Source: Protonemura montana
Lineage: Eukaryota; Arthropoda; Insecta; Plecoptera; Nemouridae
Direction: 5' to 3'
DNA: 64,000 bases
NCBI GenBank assembly: GCA_947568835.1
Contig: OX387608.1
Coordinates: 9,772,001-9,836,000, forward strand
Shown piece by piece: positions 11,686 through 22,338 of this stretch. Made by a program: the position numbers and the translations under genes. Every line of letters begins with the position of its first letter. Within the stretch, counting starts at the first letter, position 1. The notes under the pieces were generated by a model that worked only from the letters and a program-made list of their open reading frames with translations, was not told the origin of the DNA and ran no database searches.

Positions 11686-12619
11686 AGGCGTTACTAGGGC
11701 CGAGGAAACAAATGGCATTAAACCAAATCAATACGAATTTCGGTAAGACTGTGGAACATATTCGACACTGGTTTAGAAAAACAAAATTCAATATTAAACT
11801 GTACTTTCAAAGTTTTGATGATTGGTAGTTCATTTATTTCGGTTTGAATTGACCAAAATCTCAACTTCTAAATGCAATGTTAGTTGAAACTATTGCCATG
11901 ACGACTTTCAATCGCATGCAATGAAATTCAGATGTTTCTGTGAGCTTGAGGTCCAAGTTATAGTTGACAATTTTGGTCAAACCCGACGTTAGCGTTCAAA
12001 AACCCAGTTTGAAGGTAGCTTTTTTTAAAGTGCACCTGAATGGCGAATATTTTTCAGTAAGATGCCAGTACTAAAGAAGTTGCATTGTAGCAACTCGAAT
12101 AAATTCGAAAATTTTAAATTCAATTAATCGAATAAATTTAAAATAAGAATGGATCTCGGCGGGGAATGCGGATAGCAAAACGCGAATAGACACTCAACAA
12201 GGATGCGATTAAAACCTAATGATTTAAAACTTACGATTAGTCCGTGTGCGACTTCACGGTACAAGAAATAAACTCAAACAAAACTCAGTCTAGACCTGAG
12301 CTTAATTGACCTTTTCATTGGTAAATATTATAGATTGGGCGAGGGGAGGGGGGCTGTAGATAAGATAAGATATTCGGGTATCGTCTCCACCGATTTCGGT
12401 AATCTTTACCGATTCCACTCTATATTGTATTGAATCTATATTTGTCCGTAATCACAGGGCTTACATTCGAAGAGTAAAAGGATGTGGATTCGTCAAAATA
12501 AAAAATACATTATGATTACAAATTACAAATAAATTGCAAAAAACAAAGACTATGAGTAAAACTAAAATACAAAGATAGACATGTGAATACTAAAGTAACA
12601 ACAATAACACCTTTGTCCG

Positions 12620-13412
12620 ATCATTCATGTCTAATTTATAAAATTTGTCAAGATTACCTTTGTATAATAACAATTGAAAAATCAGTTATTGTAGCAACAT
12701 TGTCAGGAAGGTTGCTAAAAAGTTTAATACCAAGATAAAATACACTGTCTTTAAAACAAATTTAATCTATTTTTGGGAATACAAAGTTTTGTGCAATTTC
12801 TGGTTCCATATGAGTGTTCGTCTGAATGTTTCATAAAACGATGCTTTTCTTCAAAAATGCAGAACAGTGATTCTAAGATTAAAACGCTAGATAAGGTCAT
12901 AATGCTTTCTCAGATGAATAGTTTTCTGCAAGATTTTCTTTTTTTTTATTTGCTTATTATTCTAATAGCATTTTTTTGAAGTTTAAAACCGCTTTTTAAA
13001 ACCGAGCCAATAATACCCCAAGCTGTGATTCCATAAGAGGCCTTAGAATGAAAATAATAAGAGTAATATACTTCTTTAAGTTTAGTTTTTGTAATCATAT
13101 TTCTTAATTTAAAAAGAGCACAGCAAGAAGTCCTTAGTTGATTACACAAATACTTTTCGTGCTGAAAATAGCAGCGGGCCTAAAATTGATCCTTGTGGGA
13201 CACCTGTATTCGTTATAGACCATGATGAATGTATTTTTTCTCCGGATATATGATCATTCAATTCTACAAATCGCTGGCGTTAACTATAAGATAGGATTTG
13301 AGCCATGGATTCGCGACTCCACGAATTCCACACGCATAAAGTTTCCTCAACAGTATATGGTGGTCAACGCAGTCAAAAGCCTTTGATAGATCACACGATA
13401 AACCAATAGTCA
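12620..13412 (-). mobile_element. Relic of a non-LTR retrotransposon (Jockey/CR1-like LINE), reverse transcriptase C-terminal part
   Basis: Minus-strand translation near 13412-13290 gives DLSKAFDCVDHHILLRKLY, the classic RT motif. In another frame at about 13240-13160 it gives GVPQGSILGPLLF. A frameshift separates these two. Just downstream the sequence jumps to KLRNMITKTKLKEVYYSYYF and SYGITAWG (about 13120-13030), so the segment with the catalytic YADD motif is deleted. The C-terminal tail continues in broken frames: HSYGTRN near 12810, then a stretch resembling LGIKLFSNLPDNVATI. Several stops and shifts mark it as dead. Confidence 0.82.
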
Positions 13413-14159
13413 TCCGGGCTCAGAATGTTTGCGATATTCGATCACAAGAAAAATGTGAAAATCAAACCCTAGTTTGGTTATTTGGCGGTGCTACCATGGG
13501 GCTAAATTATACGACCGGTAGAATTATCTAACTCCGAGCTTGGCTGTCATTTTTTAACAATGCTAGAGTTGTGCCACGGATATTACGGAAGTGCTAAGAC
13601 GAAGCATTATAAAGAAGGCATATTGGGTTTTATTTAACTATCATGGTGGCTCTTTAACAATCTTTAGTTAAAAATTTAACTGCCAGTTAAGGAATAATCT
13701 CTATGGTCACAGCCAATGAGATACTGCTATTTGCATCCCAGCCCCAGGAGGAGAAAGCAATCAATCGTATGAAGCGTTACTGAAGTCAGAGCCAGTTAAA
13801 ATTGTGCTGCTACTTTTGGTAGGGGTGGTGCTATTGTGGTGCTAGTAAGCACTGTGCTACTCACATACTATACTAGGGTCACCAAATGACCGCTCTAGGT
13901 AAGGCCCCAGGTCCGAGTTCCGCGTAAAATTCCTAAATCAAGAAAAAAATGTAAGTGTAGTTTAACAGGTATTTTTTAAAATCCCACTTATACAAATTGC
14001 TTGGGTCGCGAAACACGAACCTAAAAGCGTGAAACCAGAGGATAGAAAGAAATCCAGTTAGTGAGAAAGGGCAGATTTTGGAGAAAAGGGATCCAAAAGA
14101 CCTCTGTGTTAATCTTATGAGGGAAAATATTTTAATTTTATCCAAATTTGAGAGATAAA

Positions 14160-14310
14160 CTGAAAATTTACATTCTCGTTTAGGTAAGCCACAAAACTTA
14201 CCAACAGCAGACTACTTAGGTCCAAAAATATTCAATCAACTTTGCGAAGAAATGAGAGAAATTGCCACTTTCAAAGACATTCTGGGCATTCCAGACATTC
14301 TGGGATAGTT
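14160..14310 (+). mobile_element. Possible LINE C-terminal scrap
   Basis: A plus frame reads LPTADYLGPKIFNQLCEEMR followed by EIATFKDIL. This resembles the tail common in CR1/Jockey RT proteins (about GPKLWNxLPxEIRxxxSFxxFK). It is short and isolated, and no RT motif adjoins it. Confidence 0.3.
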
Positions 14311-14654
14311 CATACTCCATAAACCACCTCTCCTTACCCCACCTCTAACATGACTCCCAGTCAAGCCGTAAATGGGATTCGAGCTTTTATGGCTTCTTAA
14401 TAACAAAAAAAAAAAAATTAGGTAATCGATAGCTTACTTGAAGTAAAATTAGCGCGCATCCTTGGTGTCGTAATCTTTTAAAGGTCACATGCGCTTATTA
14501 TAACAATCATGGAAATGAATCAATAGAAAATGTTGTAACCCAAATTGCATCCTTGAGAAAGAATCATATCAGTTTCTCAAGAAATTTTGGCCAAAACGTG
14601 GGTTGATGGTAATGGAGGGACGAACAAGCGTTTTAGATTTAATTTGAAACCTTA

Positions 14655-14975
14655 GAAGTTAAACTGTCTTCGCGATAAATACCCTCCAAATAACTTCTTT
14701 ACCGACAAAAATAGAGGATGCTGCCAGGTGGAGTCACCGTCGTGTTGAGCGTTGAGAAATTTCGCAGAGTACACGCATTTGAGAATGATTTACGTTCAAT
14801 TAATCTTTATTAACGCCAGTCTAACGATTGGTATTTATAGATATTTTGAATGGTAATTATTTAATTGTAGAGGTTTTTTGACTGCCGCAAGTGCCATCGG
14901 GTGGCAGCTACCGTTACCAAGTATTGCCAGCTTGTTTGCAAAGCAGAAATTTAACATAACGCGAAGCCTCTAACT
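14655..14975 (+). repeat. MITE (CGCCATCGGGTGG family), copy 2
   Basis: Starts near TTAAACTGTCTTCGCG and includes GACAAAAATAGAGGATGCTG, GTGCCATCGGGTGGCAGCTA and ATTGCCAGCTTGTTTGC. A piece between the second and third blocks has been lost compared with the copy at 43224-43592. Confidence 0.75.
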
Positions 14976-15512
14976 AACTGGAAAGCGGAAACCAAATAAT
15001 ACTACAGGTGCATAGGCTCAATTCAGATCTTAATGTTGTTAAAGGATTGAAATTTAACCCTAAAAAAGACTGACAAAATCCTTACCAGATAACGTTAAGG
15101 CTATTGTAGCGGGAGCTTACTCATGTCTGTTCCGTCGTAGAAATTATATCTTACTGAATTCAACTAATCTGTGTGTCTCATAAAACTATTGGCAAGTTAA
15201 AATCGTTGTAAAAAAGTCTTTTTAAGGCTTATTTAAATGTTTAAAAAAAATCTGAGTTTGCGTAGCACTTGTGGATCGAAATCTGGTCAGTCCACTAACA
15301 CTACATACAAAAATGCACGAGTCAATTATTTTGATAAGCCTAATTTCGTTGTTGTATCCAGTGCAAAAGCATTTTTTAGAACACATTTACCAAATAATTT
15401 CCAAAAAATATGCACTTAGGGAGATTTTTAAGTTGATTGAGTATTTCATACGCAAATACATAAATAAATAATAAATAAATAATTAAAATTTGTATTATGT
15501 TCCCTGAATCAC

Positions 15513-15869
15513 CTAGGGGGAAAAATAGGAGCCCACTAAATCCCCCTGCAGCGATATTTCTTCATCTGAAACGTGCGCACCGTAACGGTTAGGCGGCGGG
15601 GTAATACAACATTTGCCGAAACGGGTAAAAAGATAATTTTCCGACCCGAAGTGTAGAAGATTCGATTCCTTCAAGTCGAGCGTGATAGCGATTATTGGAC
15701 GCCGATTGCAGATCACGTCAAGTGCAGACACCGCGTAGATCGACAGGGTCATTAACATCACAACACATTGACGTCGGCGTCGGCGTCGGTGACGTCGGTT
15801 TTGTACCGATCTCTGGGGGTAAGACATTTCACTTTCGTCGTCTGACGTTCTCGTTGAGATACGCACCAT
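15513..15869 (-). other. Unrecognised ORF in a GC-richer island
   Basis: A minus-strand frame from an ATG near 15869 runs about 118 codons. It contains an arginine run (HRRRRRRQ), one hydrophobic stretch (CVVMLMTLSIYAVSALDVI) and a Cys pair. The arginine run comes from a GTCGGC-type microsatellite on the opposite strand at about 15770-15790. No family match comes to mind, and ORFs this long are expected by chance in 64 kb. Weak evidence for a gene. Confidence 0.15.
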
Positions 15870-18800
15870 CTGTCTATTCAAAGAGTATTAATCCGACCTC
15901 TTGATTGAAAGGTTATGCTAAATACTAGGTCATTTGATAGGTTTACCTGTCCATGCTGATTTATCGGGGCCATTTGAAGTGACCTGACATGGCCACATTA
16001 AGTAAATTCACATTATACGATATAAACGACATTCAATACTTCAGAAAGAACGAACATCCTTCAACGCGATTAAGTGCTTTAGCGAAGCGTTAAACCTAAG
16101 CAAACATTTTCTCTTATTTATGTCTCCAACAGAAACGCGTGTCACCGGCGAACTGAAAATATTTTTTTACAAAATATTGATATTTTTAGACATTTACGCG
16201 TTTTTTTGCTAGACAGGCATATTTTTTTCTTGCGGTTTTCTTTTGATTCTGTAGTAGTGATCTGATCAAACTAATCATATTGAACCAGAAAATAAAATTT
16301 ACCAGACCCATTCCGAAATCACCACGAAATCTACTGTTACAGAAGAAATTTCACTAGGAGTTACTGGGCTTTTTCCATCTAGTCGATTCCATTGAAAGAC
16401 TACAGGAGCTAGTAAATTTAAAACATTTCATAAACTATCTACTGTCCCAGTACTTACCATGATCACTTTTAACTGGAACGAGTAATTTCGAAGAGATTAA
16501 TGAACACTCATTTATTATTTCACTTAGTTGAAACATATCGTTGATTTGTCAGGAGTCATATTTGTTTTTCATTGGTATCACGGCCATCCCATGTTGCAAG
16601 CACGTTAGTTTATGTTGACTCATGCTGCAGCCACTTATAAAATCATGTCAATTTATGATCGAGTATATACGCGTGTGAGTTATGACGTGTTAATCATACA
16701 CTATAATAGTTTCTTTAAGTCATTAAGCTATCAAACATTATTTAATTAGTTATTAATCATTTTCTCATCATAAACTTGACATTGCGTGATTTTATGCATC
16801 CTGTGTAAGATGGTTCAGCGTCTAGGGGTGTAACTTAAAAACCGATAAAAGAAAATATGATTCTATCTAGATCATTTGAAATGGGTTTAAAAAAAGTTAA
16901 CCTTTGCCCTGCATTGGGCAGTTCGTCAATGCGTTTGGCCAAACAATGGTTCTCACAAAAATATGAAAAAATGTCGTTTGCCTGGGACTTAAGACATACT
17001 TTAAGTTCAATACGAATACAAATGCATTTGAATAATTTCATTTGCATTCATTGAATAATTTCGTTTGAATTTTATTATTTCAAAAAAACGAGATATAGGT
17101 TATTCATCCAACTAATCGCTCATCCTTCATCGTGAAAGAACAGAATATTGTGTAAGCCGAGATTCGCAACTCATGCATTGAAAGTTAGTACCTACACTTT
17201 TATCAGTAGCTACAAGTCTTGAACTAAATTATGCTAATCTACGCTTTTTCTTGAGGAAGAGCGTGCTAGGAAAGAGGAAAAAAAATACATGCATTACCTA
17301 CAACCACCATTAAAAATTGGATACCTCATGTAAAAATATTTTAATTAACGTCAAATGATTTTAATAACATACACTTTTGTTGCGAAAAAGCCATGTAACG
17401 CCTACATACTTCCCTCAGCTTCTATGGTACAAAAGATCTCGAATGTCATCATGACATAACCTTGCACGGTACTTCACTGACGCCTCCAGTAAAGGCATTT
17501 AGCACGACACCGAAATTAAAAATCCATGGCAATTTTTAAAACACGCGGGATACCTTCTGTCTTTCTGAATTTGCAAATCACTGCAAGGATTTCTGCAAGG
17601 ATTCTAAGAAATTACTTTAAGTAAATCGCTTTGATGCATTCGCGTATTTCCATCATGAACGTCTTAAGAGTTAGACTGACCTTAGTTATGGGCGGTATAT
17701 TTGGTTGGCTGCCCCAGTGTACACTAGGGGACATACATGTTCGATTGGGCATGTGACTCTGTCCCAGTGCAGATTTCAAGGCACTGGCAGATTTGCTTGC
17801 TCTCGGGTCACTCCCGATGAACTTTCCTTGCTCCGAGAATTTTGACTGTGGAATAGGGAAATCTCTTTAAATTTGAAACTATTTTTTTTTGTGAGAAAAT
17901 AATGAACACGTATTTTTTTATTTTCTTCTAAATCCAATTTTGAATAAAATATACCTGTTTAAAATGTTTGCGTTTGAATTTCGTACGAAAACGAGTGTCG
18001 CCTTTTTTTATGACATGAAGTGAAATCTGACGTCGAAATCTGAAAACAGAAGCGAACGCGAAGGATACCACAAAATGACGTCTGAACTACCTGTAGTTAA
18101 TCACAGCCCGTTTTCATCCCGCCACGAGAATTCATATTTTAGCCATTCTTAAAACAAATATAAATAGAAAAGTTATGATCGGATAATAACGGCACATGGA
18201 TACACAATGATAATAATTAAATAATAATCTAAAGGAGATTTCTCTATTGGAAAACAAATGAACGCACTGACAGCTAGAGATTCCGTGTTTGGTTGGGAGT
18301 GCTCTCTTCCGGAGCTGGTGCAGACCAGGTGGAAAACATGCCGTCATAGAGCAAGCAAAGCCAGTCTATAACAGAGTTAGTTAATCCATAAAAATTCAAG
18401 CAACACATCGAATTTAAAGAGTCGAATTAATTGTACCAGTTGTCGAAAGTGTGTTCCATTGTTGTCGAAATCACTTTTCTTTAAACGTGTATTCAGAAAG
18501 TTTTATTCAAAAACAGTTGCCAGAGTGGACATGTGTCTAGCTTGCAAAAAGTATCACTGTCAGAAAATTATCGTTTGTGTTAACGTATTGTTTATAAGTT
18601 ATTAGTACATCGATGGTTAGTATCAACAACCTCAAAAGAAAAACATAAGTTGCAGTGTCTCTACAGATTGATTGTCAATAATGGTCTCCAGTGAACAAAC
18701 TTTATGTTGTCCCATTGTTGACTTCGATTTGAATTCGAGTTTCGAACTCGATTTCAGTGCTTCTATTGTCGCTTGTCGATTGTTATCTGTCGTGTGTTTT

Positions 18801-18904
18801 GTTATCATTCTTGTGCTCCACGAATCCACTGAACGAAACGTTGCTGTTCTCAGCCAGATTTGTCTCAAATCGTTTACATTTCAATACTTTTCGGAAGATA
18901 AGAA

Positions 18905-18949
18905 ATGGCACGAAGCTGCTGCTTGAAAGTTTGGAGTTACGAACAAGAT
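18905..18949 (+). CDS. TRFH-like gene exon 1 (start exon)
   Basis: Encodes MARSCCLKVWSYEQD. The donor GAT|GTAAGT is strong and ends in phase 0, matching exon 2, which opens MKLIEHEEKYFH. Longer open frames over the same bases (from 18681 and 18733) end in the wrong phase or hit a stop. Confidence 0.75.
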
Positions 18950-21900
18950 GTAAGTAATCATTATGCGTTTATCTTTTTGGGTTTGGGGCTCTTTCAGCCA
19001 TGTTGATGTAACATGCATAATGACACTATAACACGAACATTAACCCTTAAAAACCAGATCGTTGCAAAGTTTTTGCTATATCAATGTCTCGAATACCAAC
19101 AGTTGTGATCATTTTATTATTATCAACACTAAAACCATCTCGAAAATCGAGATTGGGCATCAATTTTTGAGATGGTTGTAGTGTTGATAATAATAAAATA
19201 ACCCGCGCATTGCAAGCGTTTGCAATTTAAATAAGATAACATCCGTGTTGTGATCATATTCTTTCAAATTCAAGACAGTTTATGCCTCAAAGCTTGGTTG
19301 CAAACTTGAAATAGATGAAGTTACGTTCTCTGATTGCATTCGAAACAATCGATCAGTTTTGTTTTTCTTTTCAGATGAAACTGATAGAACACGAAGAGAA
19401 ATATTTTCATATTCTTCACGCGGATTTCATGAAAAGAGCAGATGTTTTCAAAGTTCATGCCAAAAGAGTGTACAAATCTTTGAATGTCTTGTGGTATTCT
19501 GGTAAAAGAATGACCGCTGGTGACTCGAGAAGAGCTAAATGTCTTGATACCGTGGCTCGAATATCGGTGAACTGGATGTATACCGATCAATTACTGCGCA
19601 AAGAGATCGAGGGATTGGGTTTGCTCAGTCGAAGTGTGCCTAGTAAGTGTCAGTAATTTGACAAATTGTTTTTTTAATTACTTCAGACACAGTTGTGTAA
19701 ATATTTTAAAGTTGATTTTTTCTACAAAATTTATTAGCTTTAGATATTTGCTGATATTAGTTACAATTATAGCTGCCTTTGAAATTAGAAGCAATATTTT
19801 TAATCCGGTAGGAGACGGTCTGAATCCCTTTTTCTCAAAAAACTAACTTCTTTCTCTTTGAAAATATAGATTTAAAATCTATATTAGATTTATATTAGAT
19901 TTTAAATCGATCACTTCTACACCACTTTACATATTATTGTTGAGCAACTAGTCCTCAACTGTTATTAACATAAAAAACAGCATCTTTGTTGCTACCTATA
20001 GTTGATAGTAAAAAAACTTTACTGAGATTCAAGAGGGCCACACTGCATTGCTCTAAACATTGTTTCAATTGTTAAGGTCAAAGATGAGGTCCTTAATTTA
20101 TTTTCTCTTCTCTGCAGATAAAGTATCTTTAAGTCAGCTTCTGGTCAATATGATGGCCAGAGTTAGCGCCGTTGATGCTCAAATAAACTCCAACATGATT
20201 TGGGACGCAGATTGTGCGTCGAAGCTAAAAGGAGCCTTCAAGGAGGTGAACGACTTTTATAATTTTCAAAATTTCCCTGTGTATAAACGAGTAAAAACAT
20301 AACATGGTTCTATTACGGAAGCCCGATATCCTGGTTGTGAATTTCCTTTCATCATATATACCCTAACGTCCGACTACAACTTCAGAATTTTCATCAGATC
20401 ATCCCACGGGCCAAGCGACTGGTAGACGCCGACTGGATTGTTCGTTACTACTTTTTCTTCGAGAAAGCCAACAAGATCCTTTTGGAAAACGAACAACAGA
20501 TCAACGCGTACTTCCGTGCAACGTTGGGTGGCACACCAGAAGACTTTCCCATCGACTCCAGCTTTCCACGCGATCAAGCCAAGCCTCCACACGAGATAGC
20601 GTTCAGCCACGTGGCCCAGATAATCTCCAATCGCTTTTTGGACGCCGACCCGGCACCTCCAGAAGTCTTAGACCTGTCGCTTGCCAAGTCTGTGGGCGTC
20701 CCCACCGCCGAAATTAACAACCGCCCGGAGGGCCCAAACTACGACGAACTTCCCCAGCTGCTCGCGAAGACGATCGCCGAAGCACCCGACAACGTCGCGC
20801 TCGCTATAGAGAGGGTCGTCGCCAAGTTTAGTCAGGCCGACGAGCCGGAGTGCGTCGACTTAACCGAGTCACCGCCCCAGGTAAATGTCCCTTGCCAAAA
20901 GCGACTGGCCGGCCAAGAGCAGGGGACCCAGTGTACATCAGCAAAAATCGTGCGGCGGCGGCTGCCGATTGGGAAAGCAACAGCGCCACCTGCTAAAGGG
21001 GTCGTTAAAAATCCGGTGCATCCGTCGAGCAAGCCAGCGAAATCGGCGGCACCCTGCTTGCCCGTGACTGAAACCGAGCCGATGGTGGCAACACCCACAT
21101 CTGAAGGCGTCGCCGACCTCCCGAACGAGTCTGATAGATCGACGGTGGGAGCGCCCGTGCCTTGCTCGAGCGTGCAGCGATTCCTGTACGTAAGCACGCC
21201 GAAACCGAGCGCGAACGTGGCTGATCTCGCAGCGAATGAGCTGCGACTGGGGTTTGGTGGCGAGGGTGCGGTGAACACCAAGGGGGCGCTGTTTGAACGG
21301 TTGTATCGGCCGGACGGTGTCCACCAGCGCAAGGAGTTCGACGCTTTGTTGCCAGAGCGCGCCACCGGCGCAGAAGCATCCAGCTTTGAGTGTAAAAGTA
21401 GCGACCATCTGGTTCCTTTAACGCAGCGAACTGGTGTCGTGAAGACGTTGAGGGCCGTCAAGGTTTCGGGCGTCGTGAATGTGGGCGCGAAGAGGAAGTT
21501 TCTGGAGGTTAACGAGCCAGTAGAGGTTACGAAACCGGGAAAAGTTGTCAAAATCGTTGATAAAACGAGCGAGCTCAAGTTTGCCGGCAATGTGGCGGAG
21601 GTAAGGAGGCGTTTCGTGGCCAATGGCCGCCAGCCGTTCAAAGAGATACGCCCGGCTCTACCAAATACGGAGGTTGTCGACGCTGGAAAGCGTAGCGACG
21701 CTTCGCATTTCCCGCCATCTGCCGATGGTATCAGGATGCCGAAGATGGACTTCCGTTTTAAGCCGTACAAATTGGAGTTGCTCAGGAATGACTCCTCGAT
21801 GCCGAATATGTTGGGGAAGGCGGCTGCGACGGGCGGTGAGTTGGAGGCAGCGACCAAGAAGTATGACTTTCGTGCAAGGGCTAGGGACGGCCGCGACGGG

Positions 21901-21987
21901 AACGATGTGAAAATGGAGGAGCACGGGTTGATGGGACCGACAATTAAGATGAGGAAGGATTTGTTTAGCAAACAAGCTCCGAAGTAG
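18905..21987 (+). CDS. Protein with N-terminal TRFH-like domain (possible TRF/TIN2-type telomere protein), about 680 aa, four exons
   Basis: Exons 18905-18949, 19375-19642, 20118-20245 and 20386-21987 join in phase (0, 1, 0) and end at TAG. The start ATG has an ideal context (AGAAATGG). Residues about 90-240 show the helical pattern of the TRFH fold. SLSQLLVNMMARVSAV aligns with TVSRLLRVMQCLSRI of human TRF2. AKRLVDADWIV plus FEKANKIL aligns with SRKLVKEAAVI plus FEKASKIL. HEIAFSHVAQIISNRFLDA aligns with the C-terminal helices after the NFSY segment of TRF2. Residues 240-680 are Pro/Ala/Val/Lys-rich, charged and probably disordered. TRF1 and TRF2 end in a Myb/telobox domain; none is seen, so the layout is nearer TIN2. 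Exon 3 could instead end at 20290, adding 15 residues. The gene is near-certain; the TRFH assignment rests on recalled sequence and is moderate. Confidence 0.72.
19113..19246 (-). mobile_element. Hairpin SINE, copy 3, with 11-bp target-site duplication
   Basis: Lies in intron 1 of the TRFH-like gene. It is flanked by perfect repeats GTTGTGATCAT (19102-19112 and 19247-19257). On the minus strand it starts with the leader TTGCAAACGCTTGCAATGCG, then the inverted arms (TTATTATTATCAACACTA outward) around a tiny core with ATTGGGCATC. The tRNA-like core is shorter than in copy 1, leaving almost only the hairpin. Confidence 0.8.
19375..19642 (+). CDS. TRFH-like gene exon 2
   Basis: The acceptor TTTCTTTTCAG precedes 19375; the donor A|GTAAGT follows 19642. 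268 bp, ending phase 1. It carries helical, charged sequence up to DQLLRKEIEGLGLLSRSVP, which corresponds in position to TRFH helix 2. Confidence 0.85.
20118..20245 (+). CDS. TRFH-like gene exon 3
   Basis: The acceptor CTCTTCTCTGCAG precedes 20118. The preferred donor GAG|GTGAAC (20246) gives phase 0; a second in-frame donor CGA|GTAAAA after 20290 would add 15 residues. The shorter form fits TRFH helix spacing better. Encodes KVSLSQLLVNMMARVSAV and SKLKGAFKE. Confidence 0.8.
20386..21987 (+). CDS. TRFH-like gene exon 4 (large terminal exon)
   Basis: The acceptor CTACAACTTCAG precedes 20386. The frame is open for 533 codons to the TAG at 21985. Codon third positions are strongly G/C, so long antisense and frame-shifted ORFs appear over the same bases; these are shadows. 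It encodes the C-terminal half of the TRFH-like fold, then the long low-complexity region. Confidence 0.95.
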   Translation, partial: NFHQIIPRAKRLVDADWIVRYYFFFEKANKILLENEQQINAYFRATLGGTPEDFPIDSSFPRDQAKPPHEIAFSHVAQIISNRFLDADPAPPEVLDLSLAKSVGVPTAEINNRPEGPNYDELPQLLAKTIAEAPDNVALAIERVVAKFSQADEPECVDLTESPPQVNVPCQKRLAGQEQGTQCTSAKIVRRRLPIGKATAPPAKGVVKNPVHPSSKPAKSAAPCLPVTETEPMVATPTSEGVADLPNESDRSTVGAPVPCSSVQRFLYVSTPKPSANVADLAANELRLGFGGEGAVNTKGALFERLYRPDGVHQRKEFDALLPERATGAEASSFECKSSDHLVPLTQRTGVVKTLRAVKVSGVVNVGAKRKFLEVNEPVEVTKPGKVVKIVDKTSELKFAGNVAEVRRRFVANGRQPFKEIRPALPNTEVVDAGKRSDASHFPPSADGIRMPKMDFRFKPYKLELLRNDSSMPNMLGKAAATGGELEAATKKYDFRARARDGRDGNDVKMEEHGLMGPTIKMRKDLFSKQAPK

Positions 21988-22332
21988 ACGGAGAAATGTT
22001 TGCGTGAGATGACTACATGTATGTCCTCATATGCTCGTCTCAGGGAGCCATGTTGGTATTATGTGACTAGGTTTTGTGATTTCAAGTTTTCTCAAAGTGA
22101 CAATGGTAATTATTTAAATGATATATAGTTTTCCAAAAAAAAGTGATAATAATAATTAAAATGTGTCGTGTAGTTGACTGGTACTGAACCTCCTCTCACT
22201 GTATTACAATATTTGAAAACAAATACAGACGTTTCTAATGCATTGTAGGATTTTTGGTTTATTTTGTTTTTTCCACTCATATGAGCTGAAATCATGGTAA
22301 GCGTTGCAGCAAGCAACCGCTATTACCTTTGT

Positions 22333-22338
22333 AATAAA
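22333..22338 (+). promoter_or_regulatory. Polyadenylation signal AATAAA of the TRFH-like gene
   Basis: Canonical hexamer about 345 bp after the TAG at 21987. It is the first clear signal downstream on the plus strand. Confidence 0.6.

Larger units (their letters stand above)
10421..18904. other. Intergenic region between divergent ABCG and TRFH-like genes
   Basis: About 8.5 kb with no gene I can support. It holds a small imperfect inverted repeat (10927-11058), a 15-G run (11671-11685), a dispersed repeat (11870-11990), a LINE relic (12620-13412) and a possible second LINE scrap (14160-14310). A MITE lies at 14655-14975, and a GC-richer island at 15540-15890 carries an unrecognised minus-strand ORF. 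I see nothing recognisable at 15900-18400. The last few hundred bases before 18905 presumably contain the promoter and 5'UTR of the TRFH-like gene. Confidence 0.6.

Noticed and set aside
18681-18957. Longer open frames upstream of 18905 as the start of the TRFH-like protein
   Set aside because: One stops before the donor and the other ends in phase 1, which would shift exon 2. Only the ATG at 18905 reaches the donor in the needed phase.
20832-21971. 379-codon antisense ORF and several shorter frames over 20832-21975
   Set aside because: They are shadows of the GC-rich terminal exon of the TRFH-like gene. The plus frame joins upstream exons in phase and carries the TRFH-like pattern.
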